Part shown: in pieces, positions 12,801 through 25,183 of the stretch
Numbering within the stretch: position 1 is the first letter of the stretch
Layout: each line of letters starts with the position of its first letter
Assembly: GCF_001522545.3 (NCBI RefSeq)
Contig: NC_031776.1
Span: 31,944,709 to 32,008,708, forward strand
Direction: 5' to 3'
From: Parus major
Lineage: Eukaryota; Chordata; Aves; Passeriformes; Paridae
DNA length: 64,000 nt
Notes under the pieces: model-generated
Told to the model about the DNA's origin: nothing
Databases searched by the model: none
Seen by the model: the letters and a program-made list of their open reading frames with translations, nothing else
Made by a program: the position numbers and the translations under genes

Positions 12801-13975
12801 CATAAAAGCTGCAGGAGATCCCTCCAGATGCCTCTGCAATGTTGTTTAGGACACACAGGCTGGGGAATATAATCATGCAAGCAATCAAGGACATTCACTT
12901 TGAGGGAAATGTCCACTCCAGGGGGGCAAACACGAGATCTGCAGCATGGACTGCAGGGGCTGGGCCAGGGTGAGCATGATGGCCACGGAGTGTGGCTCAG
13001 CTCAGAGAGGTCCAGCTTTCACCAGAGCTGCTTCATTTGCTTTTGTTTCCTGGGATTTTTGAAGCAGTTGTTGGTCTTGACACATTGAGGTTAATGAAAT
13101 GCTTGGTGCTGGTCCTTTGTGCCTCCTCACACCTGCCTGGAGCTGTGGGTCACCCCCTGCCTCAGCAATCAGACTCTTTCAGGGGTAACTGGTTGAAATC
13201 TGGCTTGGGGGAAAGGAAATGAGATTCTGTAGCCACATGAGAGAGCAAGGATAGAGGGGGGAGCTGGGGCCATCAGGACCTGTCATCACCTCGGTGGCCA
13301 TGAAGGACTTTGTGCAATAAAAATTACAGCCTCTGTAATGATGAATTAAATAGCATCCTTGTCTGGAAAGGCATTAAGCAGTTTAATGTTGGCCAGGGTT
13401 CATGCTGCCCACCTTTACCTCCTGAGCTGGAGCTGCCTCCAAGGGGTGCTGGGGCTGATCCTGCACCCCTCTGTTGCCAAGGGCACCCCACGACAGGGAC
13501 AGGGAGCCTGCAGGGATGGCTCTGCTCTCTGCTGCAGGTACGGTGTCCACCCCCACTGGGTCTGTGCAGACTGCAGGACATGGGGAGAAGCCCATCAGAA
13601 ATTGGAGGGAATGGCAGGGGAACAGAGCAAACAGCGCTGAGAAGATCCTTTTATTTTTGTCAGTATTCAGATGAACATAAATAAACTGCTGAGGTGTGTT
13701 ACAACAGCACACAGCTCAGAAACTAAACATCCAGCACTTTGCAAGGTGAAAGAAGGTTGCCTGTGCTTGATGCTTGCAGTGAAATAACCCCATTTTTTTC
13801 TTGAATATCCAGTATATCTATCCACATGAACACTGACAATTGTAAAATTACCTCTTTGAATTACCTCTTTGTTCCCTATGCTGAAACTAGTCATTACTGT
13901 GCTTTTTATTTTTTGTCTGATAAAAACAGATGATAATATTTTGGCATAACTTAAAGGCCATATTTAAATAAAGCT
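9816..13975. other. Intergenic, no gene seen
   Basis: No supportable exon or RNA gene was found. The open frames of 85-140 codons in this interval have no recognised domain and no plausible splice context. Confidence 0.45.
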
Positions 13976-14131
13976 GTTGGAGGCTGTAAGTCACCATCCC
14001 TGAAGGCATTAAAAGATGTGGCATTTGGGGACATGGTTTAGTGGTGGCCTTGGCAGTGCTGGGTTAGCTGTTGGACTTGATGATCCTAAAGGGTTTTTTC
14101 CAACCAAAACAATTCAGTGATACTATGACTC
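13976..14131 (+). mobile_element. CR1 LINE 3' fragment, sense
   Basis: It reads 'gtcaccatccctgaaggcat', 'gtggcatttggggacatggt', 'gttggacttgatgatcctaa', then a degenerate 'caattcagtgatactatgac' end, in CR1 order. Confidence 0.85.
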
Positions 14132-17100
14132 CAAAGAGCTGAAAAGCCAAACATCTCCCTTTTTGCTGTTGCTGTGTGACTCAAAGGCAGCACAGAGCCT
14201 TGTGCCCTCCCATGTCAGCTCTCCTTCCCTGTGTGTCCTGTCCTGGCATTTGTCTGTGCACCTTTATTGATCAGCTCATCAAACTGAATTTGGCAGTGTA
14301 TGGGAGTGGGGGCCCTTTACAGCATGTGAGGAGCATTTTGGCTCTGCTTGCACATTTCAGACTGGAGACAGGTGCCTTGGCTCCTCTGTTATCTCATCCA
14401 CTTCTGATCCCTTGTCAGGTATCTTAACATCCTTTGTTTCCCCTCATTTGGAAGTTCTTTGGATCAGAAATTGGATTTGCTATGCAGTGTTCATTTGGCT
14501 TTCCAGCAGAAATCAAACTGTAATTAATAAACAGAAGGAGGAAGAGTTTCTGTAGGACTGGGGCACTAGAGGGGAGAGACAGCACACCCAACACCTGGCT
14601 GCCCTCCCAGAATCCAGGAGATTTGGGGTGAAATGAGGCACAGCCTTTGCTTCAAGGGACTGATATTCTCTGAGCAAAAGCAAGAGCTTTTGGGAGACAG
14701 GGAGGAAAAGGAAAAAGACTTTGATGAGGTCTTGTGGTAGAAACTGGCAGCTACTCTGCTGTGTGATATCCCATCTCCTCCAGCAGACCTATGTGCACAT
14801 CAATGACTTTGCTAAAATTTCCTGTCATTTAAGCAGTCTCTGCTAAGAGCTGCTGCCTGAGCCCATGGGACAGGGGACACAGGAGGCACATGAGGCCACA
14901 CCCTCACTGGGGTGAGAATGTGCCAGCCCTGGGCACCCTGCACATGGTGTCAGTGCCTCCTGGCAGGACAGGACCCTGCTGGCACTCCCTGCTGCATTTT
15001 GGGGACACCCACAATGCCAGGGGAGTTTGCCTCCAGGAGAACTGGGGGAGGAGGGGGGACACATGCTGCACATCATCCTCCTCAGGCCGGGCTGCAAAGC
15101 CAAGGGCAGGATGGAGGTGCGTTCTTCAGACAGGGATTTCACAGGGTTTGGCTTTGCTGCCTCTGTAAGGGCTGAGCAGCACAACAGCAGATTGTAGAGG
15201 GACACGGGGCCCTGTAACTCTATCAGCTTTGATCAATTTTTCAGTGGAGCTGGGAATACACCAGAGAGCGTGTCAGCGTGCTTTATGGAGGGCTGAAGTG
15301 CCTACCATGGCCAATCCATAAAGCTCAAATGGGTTCCTGGAAAACAGACATTTTGTTGTCACCATGAGGAGACTACTAAGCAGCGAGGAAAAAGCAGGCA
15401 AGAGGAATAGCTGGAATCTGCAGTGCCTGCTGAGAATGCCCTGGCAGGGGTGGCAGCAGCAGCACCCGAGGGGATCCAGGCCTGCAGTGTCCCCAAGAGT
15501 GCAGGGACACGGCCCTGCTGCCAGCCCAGAGCTCCTCCAGCCCTCACCCTGCAACCTCCTCACCCTCTGACCCAGGAAAAGCAGCTGCCCTTCTGTTCAT
15601 GCCTAATGAAGTGGAGCAATCTGGTTTTAGCAATTAGTGGAGATACAATTGAAAACACCAAGCAGCCCCCAGTGCTTCTGTTCCCCCAGCCCCTAAAACA
15701 GTGAGTGCCATGGACTGGCAGCATTAGCTCCATATCTGGAGTCTATGGAGTAGGAAAGACATTTATTTTGATAATATTTGAATTGTTCTCCTGCTTTTCT
15801 GAATTGATTGTTATGATACAAGATTAATTTGCTTTCGGGGTATTTACCAGAGCCTTTTTTCTGAGAGTCCTGGACACACCCTGACACCCACTCTCCCTCC
15901 CTGCCAACCACTGAAAGCATTAAGGAAATTTCCCTGAAATGTATCAATTTTTGGGTTTCTTTCAAAGCATTTTCTGTGTTTTGAAGTCTAGAGTGCATTT
16001 TGGGTACCTCAGCATACCCCCAAAGCCGGAATTTTGCTGTTAAATATTTGCTAGAAGAGTTGCATTTTTTTCACATTTCACCTGACTTCAGGAGCTGGGA
16101 ATTAATATAAGCACCAAATATCCTGACACTTGAGATAAAATAAGAGTGGGTGCTCAGTGCAGAAGGCCAAGGTTACTGGAGGTCAGAGCTGACAATTACT
16201 GTAGGACTGGAGCCCTCCTCACTCCCACAGCATTTCTGATGCATTGCACAGACTCCTGCAGCCTGAATGTGCTCCTGGGGCAGCTCTGTGGAGTGCTGCT
16301 GCCCTGGAGAGCAGGGCTGATCCTGCCTACACCTCTGCCAAACCAATTCTCCAGACTTTATCTTGCTGATTCTTAGGACAATTGTGGATTTCAAAAGAGG
16401 AGAAACTAACACAAAAAATTACTCAGAGATTTGACTACTGAGCCTGAGGAAATCTCCTGGCTTTTTCCCGCAGTAACTGCTCCAAAGTATGGACATTTTC
16501 AGAGATTACCAGCTTGCTGAATACCATTTTTCCTCTCTGTGTTCAATCTCAAGTACCTTTTCTTTCCACAGCCTATAAAAGAAGACTAATCCACAAACTA
16601 AAAGGCAAACCCTTTACTCTTCCTAAGTCTTGGTGCAGAGAATAATATTCAGCAAGAAGCAATTGCACTGTAACTGCTGCCTGAGGCCTGATCCCTACAG
16701 GATGAGATCTCAGCGAGTGATAAGTTTCTAAATGACCTCTGTCAGCTCCTAAAGAGAAAAAGGAAAGACAACAGCAGCCCCTGTGAGTGGGAAAGGCCAG
16801 CTCCAGCTCAACGTGAAGGGACCAAAGCATAACCGAGAGCAGAAAAGTGTCCTTGCATCCCCATCTAGTGGCTTTTGGTAAAATAAATTTGCAGTGCCTG
16901 GGTTTGGACATGCCCTCCCCTGTTCCTGCAATCTGCAAGATGACAGATATGCACATTGCTAAACTGGATTTGCCAAAGCTGCTGGATTTAATCTATTTTT
17001 GTAAGTACTCCTCAGGGTTTGAGAGATGGCAGAACTTCACGCCAATGGAAAAGAAGCTTTGACCCAGCTTTCAAAGAGTTAATTTAGCTGAGGTTACTCT

Positions 17101-18605
17101 TTTTAAGAGTGGGACTGACCAGAAAGATTCACAGAAGAGCAGCCAAAGCCTGTGAGAGGTGAGCATCCCCCACTGGGCTCATGGCCACCCTTCCACTGCT
17201 CCTTCTCTCTGCCTTCCCACGGAAATGTGACTCATCATCCTACGTACATTCCGAGAGATATTCCAATTTTGTAACATATTTTTGCCTGGCAGAGTGGCTT
17301 TTCCTGGGATACTTCAGACCCCTTCTGTTCAGATGTGGTGTGATGGCTGGGCTCAGCCTTGCTTTAAGAGCAGATAAGTAAAAATAATTTAAATTCTGAT
17401 CCTTCATTTCCTGTCCCCCTCAATTCATCCTCTCGAACCACAAAAAGCTCTCAGGGTCCAGTGTCCATAGCTTTACTCTTTGCACTGTTAACTTTGAGCT
17501 AGGGACAGAATCTCTTTTGCTGGCAATTCTTCATGTTTTGGTAGAGCAGGATTTACAAATCCCCTTGTTTTGTAGTGCTCTTCCTGATGGATGTTTAATC
17601 CTGCTGATGTTGAACTCTCACACTACTGGCAGCAGCACAGGTGCAGCCAGAGAAATTGAAATTCCCAGTGTCTTTTCCTGGCTGAAGACATGTGAGTTTT
17701 TGAGTTGTAAAAGGCACATTTTACCATATCTGCCTTTGCACTCAGAAACATCCTTTTTTGAATATTGGATGGGTTGTAGAGCAAAGCTGGTTGTAGAGCA
17801 AACCTTGAGTCAAAGAGCCTTTTTTGCAGGCAGCCACATCGGACTTTCCCTCTGCCCTTACCTTGGCTCTGTAATTACAACTACATGAGTTATGACCTCT
17901 AGTCAAATGGGTTGGAAAGGGTCATTTTAAAAGGTCTGGAAGAGCTGTACCAGGATCCAGGCTTTAATAACGAGGCAGAAAAGGCAGTGTTTTAAAAATA
18001 ATAATAATAAAAAAATCTCCAAGACATAGATACTTCAGGTTTTTTGGGAGGCTGAACAGAAACATGTCTGGAACCCAGCAGCAGTGAGGGCTGCTGCCCC
18101 CAGGGAGGGATGGGTTCTGCAATGCCTTTTTTTTCAGTAGTTATCAGAAATTATGTTCTTTTTCCCATAGGAGAATATCCTATATACACATTTTAAAAAA
18201 AACCTGTTGTTCAAACTCCAAAATCTACTGCTGCCCAGGATTAAAGGATTAAACAAAAACAAAATTTCTTCCTTTAATAAGAAATCTTGTTGTTAACTAC
18301 CAGGAAAATGGGTGCTACAGAATTGCTGGTTTTCCTTCTCCTTACCAGAATTTGCTTCATGGAGAATAACATGTTTGCATAGAATATTTCACCTAGGAGA
18401 GTACAGAAACTGCTGTGTTTGAGAAAATTAGTCTAGAAAACTGAAAATATCTAACTGATGAAAACATTTTCATTAAAACAAGAAACTGTTTTAGTTCTGC
18501 TCACAATAAAGCTTTGCTCACAAGAAAAATCAGAATTACATTACCTGAGCTTTAATCAATTGTTCTAGGTGGATTTGGAAGTCTCAAAAAACAAAGTAGT
18601 AAACA
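14132..18605. other. Intergenic, no gene seen
   Basis: No supportable coding exon, RNA gene or intact mobile element was found. Overlapping frames at 14843-15704 reflect locally higher GC and have no recognisable domain. Confidence 0.45.
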
Positions 18606-18690
18606 CGGAATCATACACTGGTTTGGGTTGGAAGGGGCCTTAAAAAGCATTTAGTCCCAAACCTTCTGCCATCAACACCCTAAAAATGCC
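18606..18690 (-). mobile_element. CR1 LINE 3' terminus, antisense
   Basis: 'cggaatcatacactggtttg', 'gttggaaggggccttaaaaa' and 'agtcccaaaccttctgccat' are the reverse complement of the CR1 3' terminus. Confidence 0.8.
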
Positions 18691-18934
18691 AGAGGCCTTC
18701 AGCCTAAAAGCAGGTTGCTGTTTAGAAGGTAAATTCATTGAAATTTGGTGTCAATTTTTATGTCAATTTGATGTCTCCAGGCTTCCCTGCCTGGAGATGC
18801 AGGTCCAAGCTTGTTGTGTTGGGCTGATGGAGATGGAACATTGAGAGGGGCTCAGAGCCACGGGCAATGCCAGCCTCAGACAGGCTTGCCCCAGGGAGAA
18901 TTGAATGACCTATTTCTGCAGGATCAGCCCAAAA

Positions 18935-19480
18935 CTGACCTCCGGAGCCGCAGAGGAAAACAAAACACCCGCTTTGTTTTCCTTTCCTCGCAGCCCAGCG
19001 CTGGCTTTAGCCATCATCTCACCGATCAAAAATCTGCTTTTCCAGTTTGTACGGAAAACAGGGTTCAGAGCGGATTTAGTCACGAGCTCGCCAGAACAAG
19101 CGCGACCAGGGCTGGCAGCGGGTCCATCGTGCCAAGGCAGCCCTGCCAGCCGCTGCCGGCCCGGGCAGCTGCCCACAATGTCCCGTTGTTCGCGGCCGGA
19201 CAAAGGCGGCTCTGGGAGCTAATGCCGGCTCAGGGCGGCTCCGGGCCGGGGGGGCGCAGCCACACGCGAGGGGCAGCCCCGCCATGTACGAGCAGCTCCC
19301 CGAGGGCTTGCAGCTCCTGGCTGCTGCTGGCCATCTCTGGACGGCTCCGGGGAGGTACGGCTTTCCTGAGGGGTGTCCGGCCCTGCCTGCGGCAGCGGGG
19401 CTGAGGGGAGGCTTGGTGGGACACGGCAGAGGTGGCCGGGGGACAGAGGCTGCTGAGGGGGCTCGGCTGGGACAGCCCCG
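18935..19480. promoter_or_regulatory. CpG-rich island A, candidate promoter of HNMT copy 1
   Basis: A sharp rise in G+C and CpG against the AT-leaning flanks, densest at 19080-19290 (clusters such as 'ctcgccagaacaagcgcgac' and 'ttcgcggccggacaaaggcg'). It is ~5 kb upstream of the copy 1 start codon. Unmethylated CpG islands in birds usually mark promoters, so this is a candidate start region for copy 1. It could instead serve an unseen transcript on either strand. Long open frames across it (for example 18811-19404) are the expected by-product of high GC. Confidence 0.5.
19284..19354 (+). other. Candidate alternative first exon of copy 1 (speculative)
   Basis: Inside island A a short stretch with an ATG at 19284 runs to a possible splice donor, GGAG/gtacgg, at 19354/19355. 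If spliced to the copy 1 coding exon at 24343 or 24345, the frame from this ATG does not match the HNMT frame. It would therefore be an untranslated leader with an upstream open frame. The donor is only moderately consensus and the 5' end is unknown. Confidence 0.2.
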
Positions 19481-20327
19481 GTGCAGGGATGGTGTCTGGG
19501 GATGGCATCTCAGGGGGGCTGCTGAGGGATTGAATTAACTCCTGTAAAATCGCTGCCCAGGCGGTCACACGGCGCCAGGAGCCAGAGGTGCACTTTTGAT
19601 CCAGCAAAGAGGTTCTGGTCTTTCCTCACTTATTTTGAGTGTTTGGTTGAAGAGTAGCGATGCAGTTGTTAACGTGCTGCTGCGGACCTGCACTGAGGTG
19701 GATATCTTAAATCCACCTGGAAGCCAAATCTAGTGCAAGCCAAGGCAGGTCACTTGATGGTGAAGCATCCTGAATCCTCCACATGAAGTCCCTGGTCTCG
19801 GGGATCTGTGTGGGGCAGGAAGTTTTCTGGGGATCTCAGCAAGAGGGGAGGTTTTCTCTGTCACCTGCTCAATCTGTTCTACCCCTTGTCTTCAGGGAAT
19901 GGGAGTGAGGAGAATCCTAATGCTGCTCTTTCCACCACTGGACCTCACTTGGGAATATAAAGCCTTTAAATCCTTTCTTTTTCACACTCGTGTTACTAGA
20001 TTTTAGGCAAGAGGAGCATCAGTCCTGTGGGTGTGAGTAGGGGAAAAATCCAGAGGCAAGTGCAGGGAGCACCCAGGATTTTCTGAATTTGGAACAGTGA
20101 CCACTTCACCTTCTGCTGTGTTATCCCTTCCTGGGGACCTCCAGCCACCTCTGTCCTGGATAGCTGTCCCCAAAAATGTTTCCTTGCTTTCCAATCCCTG
20201 CGGTTTAACAATCAGTGTGAGCGGACTGGGCTCGCTGCTCCCCGTGCTGGCTGCCCGTCCCCGCCGTCCCCCAGGACAGGGGCTGCAGTGCTCGCTAGGG
20301 GTTCTGCCACTATGCCCCGTATCCCCC

Positions 20328-20334
20328 TGAGTCA
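20328..20334. promoter_or_regulatory. AP-1/MARE-like TGAGTCA site
   Basis: Canonical AP-1 core TGAGTCA inside CpG island B, in the context 'ccctgagtcacagacgg'. A second copy with nearly the same flanks lies at 20964-20970. Seven-base sites occur often by chance, so function is a guess. Confidence 0.25.
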
Positions 20335-20752
20335 CAGACGGAAAAATCGCTTGCTCAGGTCTCCGGGCAACGAGCAATGAGCTCCTCTTCTCCCTGGGGA
20401 AGGCAGGGATCTCCCAGCGCATCCCCCATCCATCAGGGCAATCCATCCGGCAGCGCGCCAAGGATGCAGGAAAGCGTTCCCTCCTGCCCAGGGCGGCGAG
20501 CAGGAAGGGGAGACAAGGTTCACAGCGCATTGAAAAGGGGACGGAAAGGGCCCCGGGTCTGTCCTGCTCAGAGCCCTCAGGCACTGGTGCTGAGTGAGGT
20601 TGGGAGGTCGCAGGTGCCGCTCTCCGCGCCGTGTCCCGCCCGCAGCGCAGCCCCGGCCGTGGGGACCGGCTCTGCCCGCCCGGCCCCGCTCCTGCCCCGC
20701 CGGGCTCGGGTTTCCCCTGAGCCTGCCCCGGTGACGCTGCCTGTCCCCACAG

Positions 20753-20927
20753 CTCCGCCACAGCCCGGGGACGGACATGCTGACCCGGGCCACCGGCTGA
20801 CCCCCGGCTGCCGGGTCACGCAGTCACGGCGTGTCCTGAGCTGCAGGGACCGCCAGGATCATCAGCCCTGCCCCGTGTCCCTGCACAGCATCACCCGCAC
20901 CATGGAGCCGGCTCCGGAGCTGAAGAG
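20753..20927 (+). other. Candidate non-coding leader exon of copy 1 (speculative)
   Basis: The left edge is acceptor-like ('gtgacgctgcctgtccccac' followed by AG at 20751-20752). The right edge is donor-like, AAGAG/gtacgc at 20927/20928. Used internally this would be a 175-nt exon; island B could also supply a first exon ending at the same donor. It holds an ATG at 20902 opening MEPAPELK, but joining to 24343 or 24345 is out of frame with HNMT. It is therefore best read as leader with a short upstream frame. Confidence 0.25.
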
Positions 20928-20963
20928 GTACGCGGGTTTTGGCAGGGAGCGGGACGGTGTGTC

Positions 20964-20970
20964 TGAGTCA
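20964..20970. promoter_or_regulatory. AP-1/MARE-like TGAGTCA site
   Basis: Second TGAGTCA, in the context 'gtctgagtcacagaggc'. It shares CTGAGTCACAGA with the site at 20328, and the two bracket the candidate leader exon. Confidence 0.25.
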
Positions 20971-21050
20971 CAGAGGCGAGTGTGCGAGCCGGAGGAGCGG
21001 CAGGTGTGCCCGTATCCTGGGGAGGATGACGGCGAAGGGACAGATCTTTA

Positions 21051-22547
21051 ACCCCTCCACAGTCTAAGTTTAGGAATAATGAAGTTTATGAGTTATGAAT
21101 ATATTCTTGCGATTTGTGTTCCTAGAGAAAATTTTCTCAGTTTAAAGAGGTTGCATCACCTGAGGTAATAATTGACTTCCCTGCACCTGCTGTCCATAAT
21201 GCACCCAGCTCTGTTCATGGTTTAACCTCGCAAGCCCAGCCTTAGCTGGGAGCTGTGACAGGACCAGCTGCTCCCTGGCAGTCCCTGCCTTGGTCTGCTG
21301 CTGGGTATTGGGGTCCTGGGGTGGGCAGGACCAGCCCAAAACGTAATGTGCAAATTTTAGGAATTGGTCTGGATTTTAACCAGATTTTAGAGTTTGCTCC
21401 TGTTTCACCTTCCCAGCAGTAAGTGTTAATCTGCCTCAGAGGCTAACCCCTGCCTGGGGAGAAATAGAAAAATGTCAGTGGAAGAGATCTTGGCATCATC
21501 TGTGCTGGTGAATGCTTGTGCTGCAGTCTGTCCAGGTCTCCTGGCATGGCTGGAAACACTTGACCTGTCAGAAATGGAGTTTGTGTCCAAAGCTGTTCGT
21601 CTCTGCACAGGAGAAGCTGTGCTACCCTTCGGCATTTTAGTGGGACATTTACTCTGAAAAGCATCTTTGCTGGGCTCACCCAGCTGAGGGGACAAAACAG
21701 CCCTCTGTTGTGATAGGCAGAGATGGAAGAGGTCAGAGTTGAGTGGAAATTGGAGGGGCTGGCCTGCAGCCAAGCAGATTATGGAGGTGGGCTGAGTTCT
21801 GGGCCCTTCCTGATGAGCTGCTGAGAGGTCTTTCCTGGGGACAGGTGAGGTCAAGGTGGTGGCCTTTGGCACACCCCATGGACAAGAGTTACATGACTTT
21901 GGTGCTGAACTCAGATTAAATCAGCTGCTCTTGCAGGACTCTGGAAGTGCCCCAGTGTCTCTGAGACTTCTGGGACATCTCAGTCCTTTCTTGCCTTCAT
22001 TGATAGAAGCAGTACATTGTTTGCACGTGGCCACTTCCTTGCTGCCTGGCCAGCACAGTCATTACATTCTTGTATCTCAAAGCCCCACTACAAACTCCCT
22101 TCTTTACTTTTCCACCTCCTGCCTTGTTTTTTCTTCACTTGGGATTTTTTTCCTTGGCAGAGGAGACTATTGGGCTGGGGTCTGCTATTTCAGACTGCTT
22201 GTCCTGAGGCATTTTCCAACAGCAAAGCTTTGGTGTGTCTAAACACATTATACAGGATAAGACTAAGACTTGCTGTGCATCTCAAAACTGAAATGAGGTT
22301 ACCCAGGAGGTGTAACCTCATCTTTGCACAGACAGCTTCATCCCAATCCTGTCTTTGCAGAAGTGAGGTCCTTGCTCTAATTTAAATTCATCCCTTCCTT
22401 TTTCCACTGGCACCTCACCCCTGTTTTATGTATGAGGCATGTTGTCAAAGGAAAATGCAAAAGGAAAATATCAGTATGATGCCTTCAGCTGCATTGACTG
22501 GTAAATGGTTCTGCAGGGGTATGAAATCTTCCATAACACATCTCAGA
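21051..22547. other. Probable 5' intron of copy 1, nothing recognised
   Basis: Unique-looking sequence between island B and the next CR1 fragment. If copy 1 transcription starts in an island, this is intronic. No coding exon is supportable. Confidence 0.4.
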
Positions 22548-22735
22548 GAAACTGAGCAGTGGCCAGCTGTGGATGCCCTGTCCCTGGAAATGTCCAAGGC
22601 CAGCTTGGACAGGGCTTGGAGCAACCTGGGATAGTGGAAGGTGTCCTTGCCCATGACAGGTGACTGGAACAAGATGAGTTTTGAGGTCCCTTCCAACCTA
22701 AACTCTTCTATTGACTCTAGGATTCTGTGACTGTG
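22548..22735 (+). mobile_element. CR1 LINE 3' fragment, sense
   Basis: 'ccctgtccctggaaatgtcc', 'ggccagcttggacagggctt', 'gatagtggaaggtgtccttg', 'ttttgaggtcccttccaacc' and a terminal 'ctaggattctgtgactgtga' follow the CR1 3' end. It lies in the presumed 5' intron of copy 1. Confidence 0.85.
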
Positions 22736-24350
22736 ATCAGCTACAAAGAAGATTTTGCTTTCTCTAGGAAAAAAGAAGAGAATAAATTATGGATTACCAG
22801 GAGAGGAAAGTTTGTCCTGGAGCATCTTCCCTTTGTTCTGCATTTTCAGTGCAGCTTCATAAGCATACAGGTTCTTCAAATAACTGAAGTGATATACTTT
22901 CCTTACAGGAATAGTTTTCCCAGCATGAACTTTGAAGCAGAGATTCTGACAACTCCACTCGATAATTCAGGTATTTGGTAGAAAAAAAAAGAAATTAAAG
23001 CAGTCTGCCCCCTCAGATTGCTATCTCTACAAACATGTTTTAATTATTTTGAAGTTAGAGATTGTTTAAAAAAAAATACAGAAAAAAAAGACAAAGACAA
23101 AGAAGCAGGAGGGTAAACTGACTGCAATTCAGGTGATTTCAGGTTTATGTTAGGGTAGAGTTCAAAGTGTTAAGGATAGATATCATTGTCTTTATCTCCA
23201 GTAGGGCTGGACCAGGAATACAGCTGCCAAAGACGTGGTTTTGGAAATAGCACAGGCAATCAATTTGAGACTGCAGGGTCCTGGATGAGACATACATGGT
23301 TCTTTTATTAGTGGTGACTAAAAGCAGGTGATAAAAATGCAGCTCTCTAAAAGGCAAAAATGAGGATGAAGATATTCTGCCAAGTCCTGTACTTCATCCT
23401 CATTACATTTAAGAGGAATAGCTGATTTTTTTCCCACTGAATGATGCCTTTTCAAGCAGGTGGAGGCTGCACACAAGCACCTTCCTACTGCAGCCCACTG
23501 TCTGAGACAGACCCAGCACTGCATGGCATCTTCTCATGAGCCTCAGGTCTCAATCCTGCCATTGCTCCTCAGCCCTGAGCAGCTGGCCAGAGCCTGTGCC
23601 CTGGCAACAGCTCTGTCTTCAGGATGGAACAGCAGGAAAGGGAGACTTTGCAGTAATTGCTTGGAACCCCTTGAGCATCCCTGGGTTTTGGCTCAGAGGG
23701 ACAGATCTTGGTGTCAGTCTCTCACACATTTGAACATGAGCCCATTCAGGTGAAATGTTTTGCCCTCAGTTGCCCTCCTGGCCATGAGCTGCAGGTCCCA
23801 GCAGGGAATTCACCTCACTGGCAGCCCATTTCAGTCCCACACTGTCAGAGTCACAGATGAGATGCACAGGGGTGACTGGTTTTGCTTCAGCTGCAGGTGG
23901 CAGAGTTTGTGGTGCATCACCCCTCCTGGGCAGTGTGCCAGGGCTGCCCATCCCAGCCACGCTGGCCAGCATGGACACGAGTGATGGCCACAGGTTTGGA
24001 CCCACTGTGTGACTCCCTTCACCCTTTCAGTCTTCCAGAAACCTCCCCCAGTTCCTTCCCTTCTTGCAAACCATGCCCCACATCTGGCCAAACATTCTGG
24101 GGACATTTTCCTCAGGCTGTCCTGTAATGATGAGTCACTTAGCAAACCTGCTGATGTCAAAGGGTACCCAAGAATAATTTTTGAAGCCTGAGTGTGAACA
24201 GCTTGGAAAGTGCATCCTCTGCATGGTTTTCCCAAATCTCTGGCTCCTGTTGGGTTAGGTTGGGTTTCTCCCATGAGGTAACTGCTTCGACCCTTCTCAT
24301 GCCTCAAAGCCTCTAACATGCAATCCATATTTGCTTCCCAAGAGCTCTAC

Positions 24351-24481
24351 ATGATCCCTTCCATGAGAAGCCTCACAGCTGAGGAGTATGTGGAGGCCTT
24401 CAAGTCGTTCTTGGATCACTCAACAGAGCACCAGTGCATGGATGAGTTCAACAAGGAACAAATGCCCCACATTGTGGCTGG
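24351..24481 (+). CDS. HNMT: HNMT copy 1, coding exon 1
   Basis: Encodes residues 1-43 plus two bases of codon 44 (phase 2). It includes Tyr13, Phe17 and Glu26, matching human histamine-contact residues Tyr15, Phe19 and Glu28. Two residues are missing before Tyr13 relative to human and to copy 2, which explains the 290-residue length. The 5' splice acceptor is ambiguous: AG ends at 24342 or at 24344. The donor is GG/gtgagg. Confidence 0.92.
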
Positions 24482-25150
24482 GTGAGGAGCACTTCCCCCA
24501 GGGTGGGAAAGCCATTTGTGATCCTGAGAGTCAGAAAAAACAAAAGGAAGGAATAAACTTTAAATGCTTTTCAGTTTTAAGTCCCCTAATAGTTTTTAGG
24601 GGATTAAAAATAATTTTTTAGGACATTCTGTTTAATAACTCCAGAGCACATTCTGTTTCAATTAATACACTGTGCTGCCTCTCAGCTGATGTTAAGGAAA
24701 GGCTCAAGACCTCATTCTCATGTCCTTTTCATTAGCTGATTTTCCAAGGATTAAAATTGGGGTTTGTTTTTTGGTTTTTGTTTTGTTTTTTTTTTTTTCA
24801 GAAAGAAAGCTCTCTTGTGCTCTCTCTGCTTTTGGGACTTCATCACATCCATCCAAGCAGAAACACATCTCTAATTCTCTCCTAGTGGCTAATTCTTGAT
24901 TTTCCCAATCCCCTAAGACCTCCTTATTTCCATCCTAAGTTGATTTGCATTGCTTAAGTACCAAATGAAAGTTTTGTAAAGTATTGATGTAATATCTTAA
25001 GGCTGGATAACTGCAGACAGCTTCAGGACAGCCTAGATCCAAAGCACCAGAAAATCCTTTCAAATCTGGGTAATTTTTGGATATTCTAGGACCTGTATTT
25101 TTCTCCACTGAGAAAAAAAGCTTAGGCAGGAAACTTTTATTCTACAGATC

Positions 25151-25183
<33 letters not shown>

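Larger units (their letters stand above)
20210..21050. promoter_or_regulatory. CpG-rich island B, candidate promoter of HNMT copy 1
   Basis: A second CpG-rich island, densest around 20620-20830 ('ctccgcgccgtgtcccgccc', 'ggccaccggctgacccccgg'). It is closer to copy 1 than island A and is followed by AT-rich sequence. The two islands are separated by about 0.7 kb of ordinary composition. Alternative promoters, or one promoter plus a GC-rich leader exon, would both fit. The long open frames on both strands across it look like composition artefacts. Confidence 0.5.

Noticed and set aside
1..18900. Coding exons of THSD7B, the expected upstream neighbour
   Set aside because: No thrombospondin-repeat motifs or plausible exons were recognised on either strand.
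18811..19404. 197-codon open frame through CpG island A
   Set aside because: Long frames are open on both strands because GC-rich DNA has few stops. There is no recognisable domain, and the frame runs through likely promoter sequence.
20902..20927. MEPAPELK as a true N-terminal extension of copy 1
   Set aside because: Neither usable acceptor before 24351 gives an in-frame join, and the internal start matches the human N-terminus.
20377..21051. 224-codon open frame (+) and 252-codon frame (-, 20003-20761) in CpG island B
   Set aside because: They overlap in opposite strands, are proline/arginine/serine-rich as expected from GC bias, and match no family I know.
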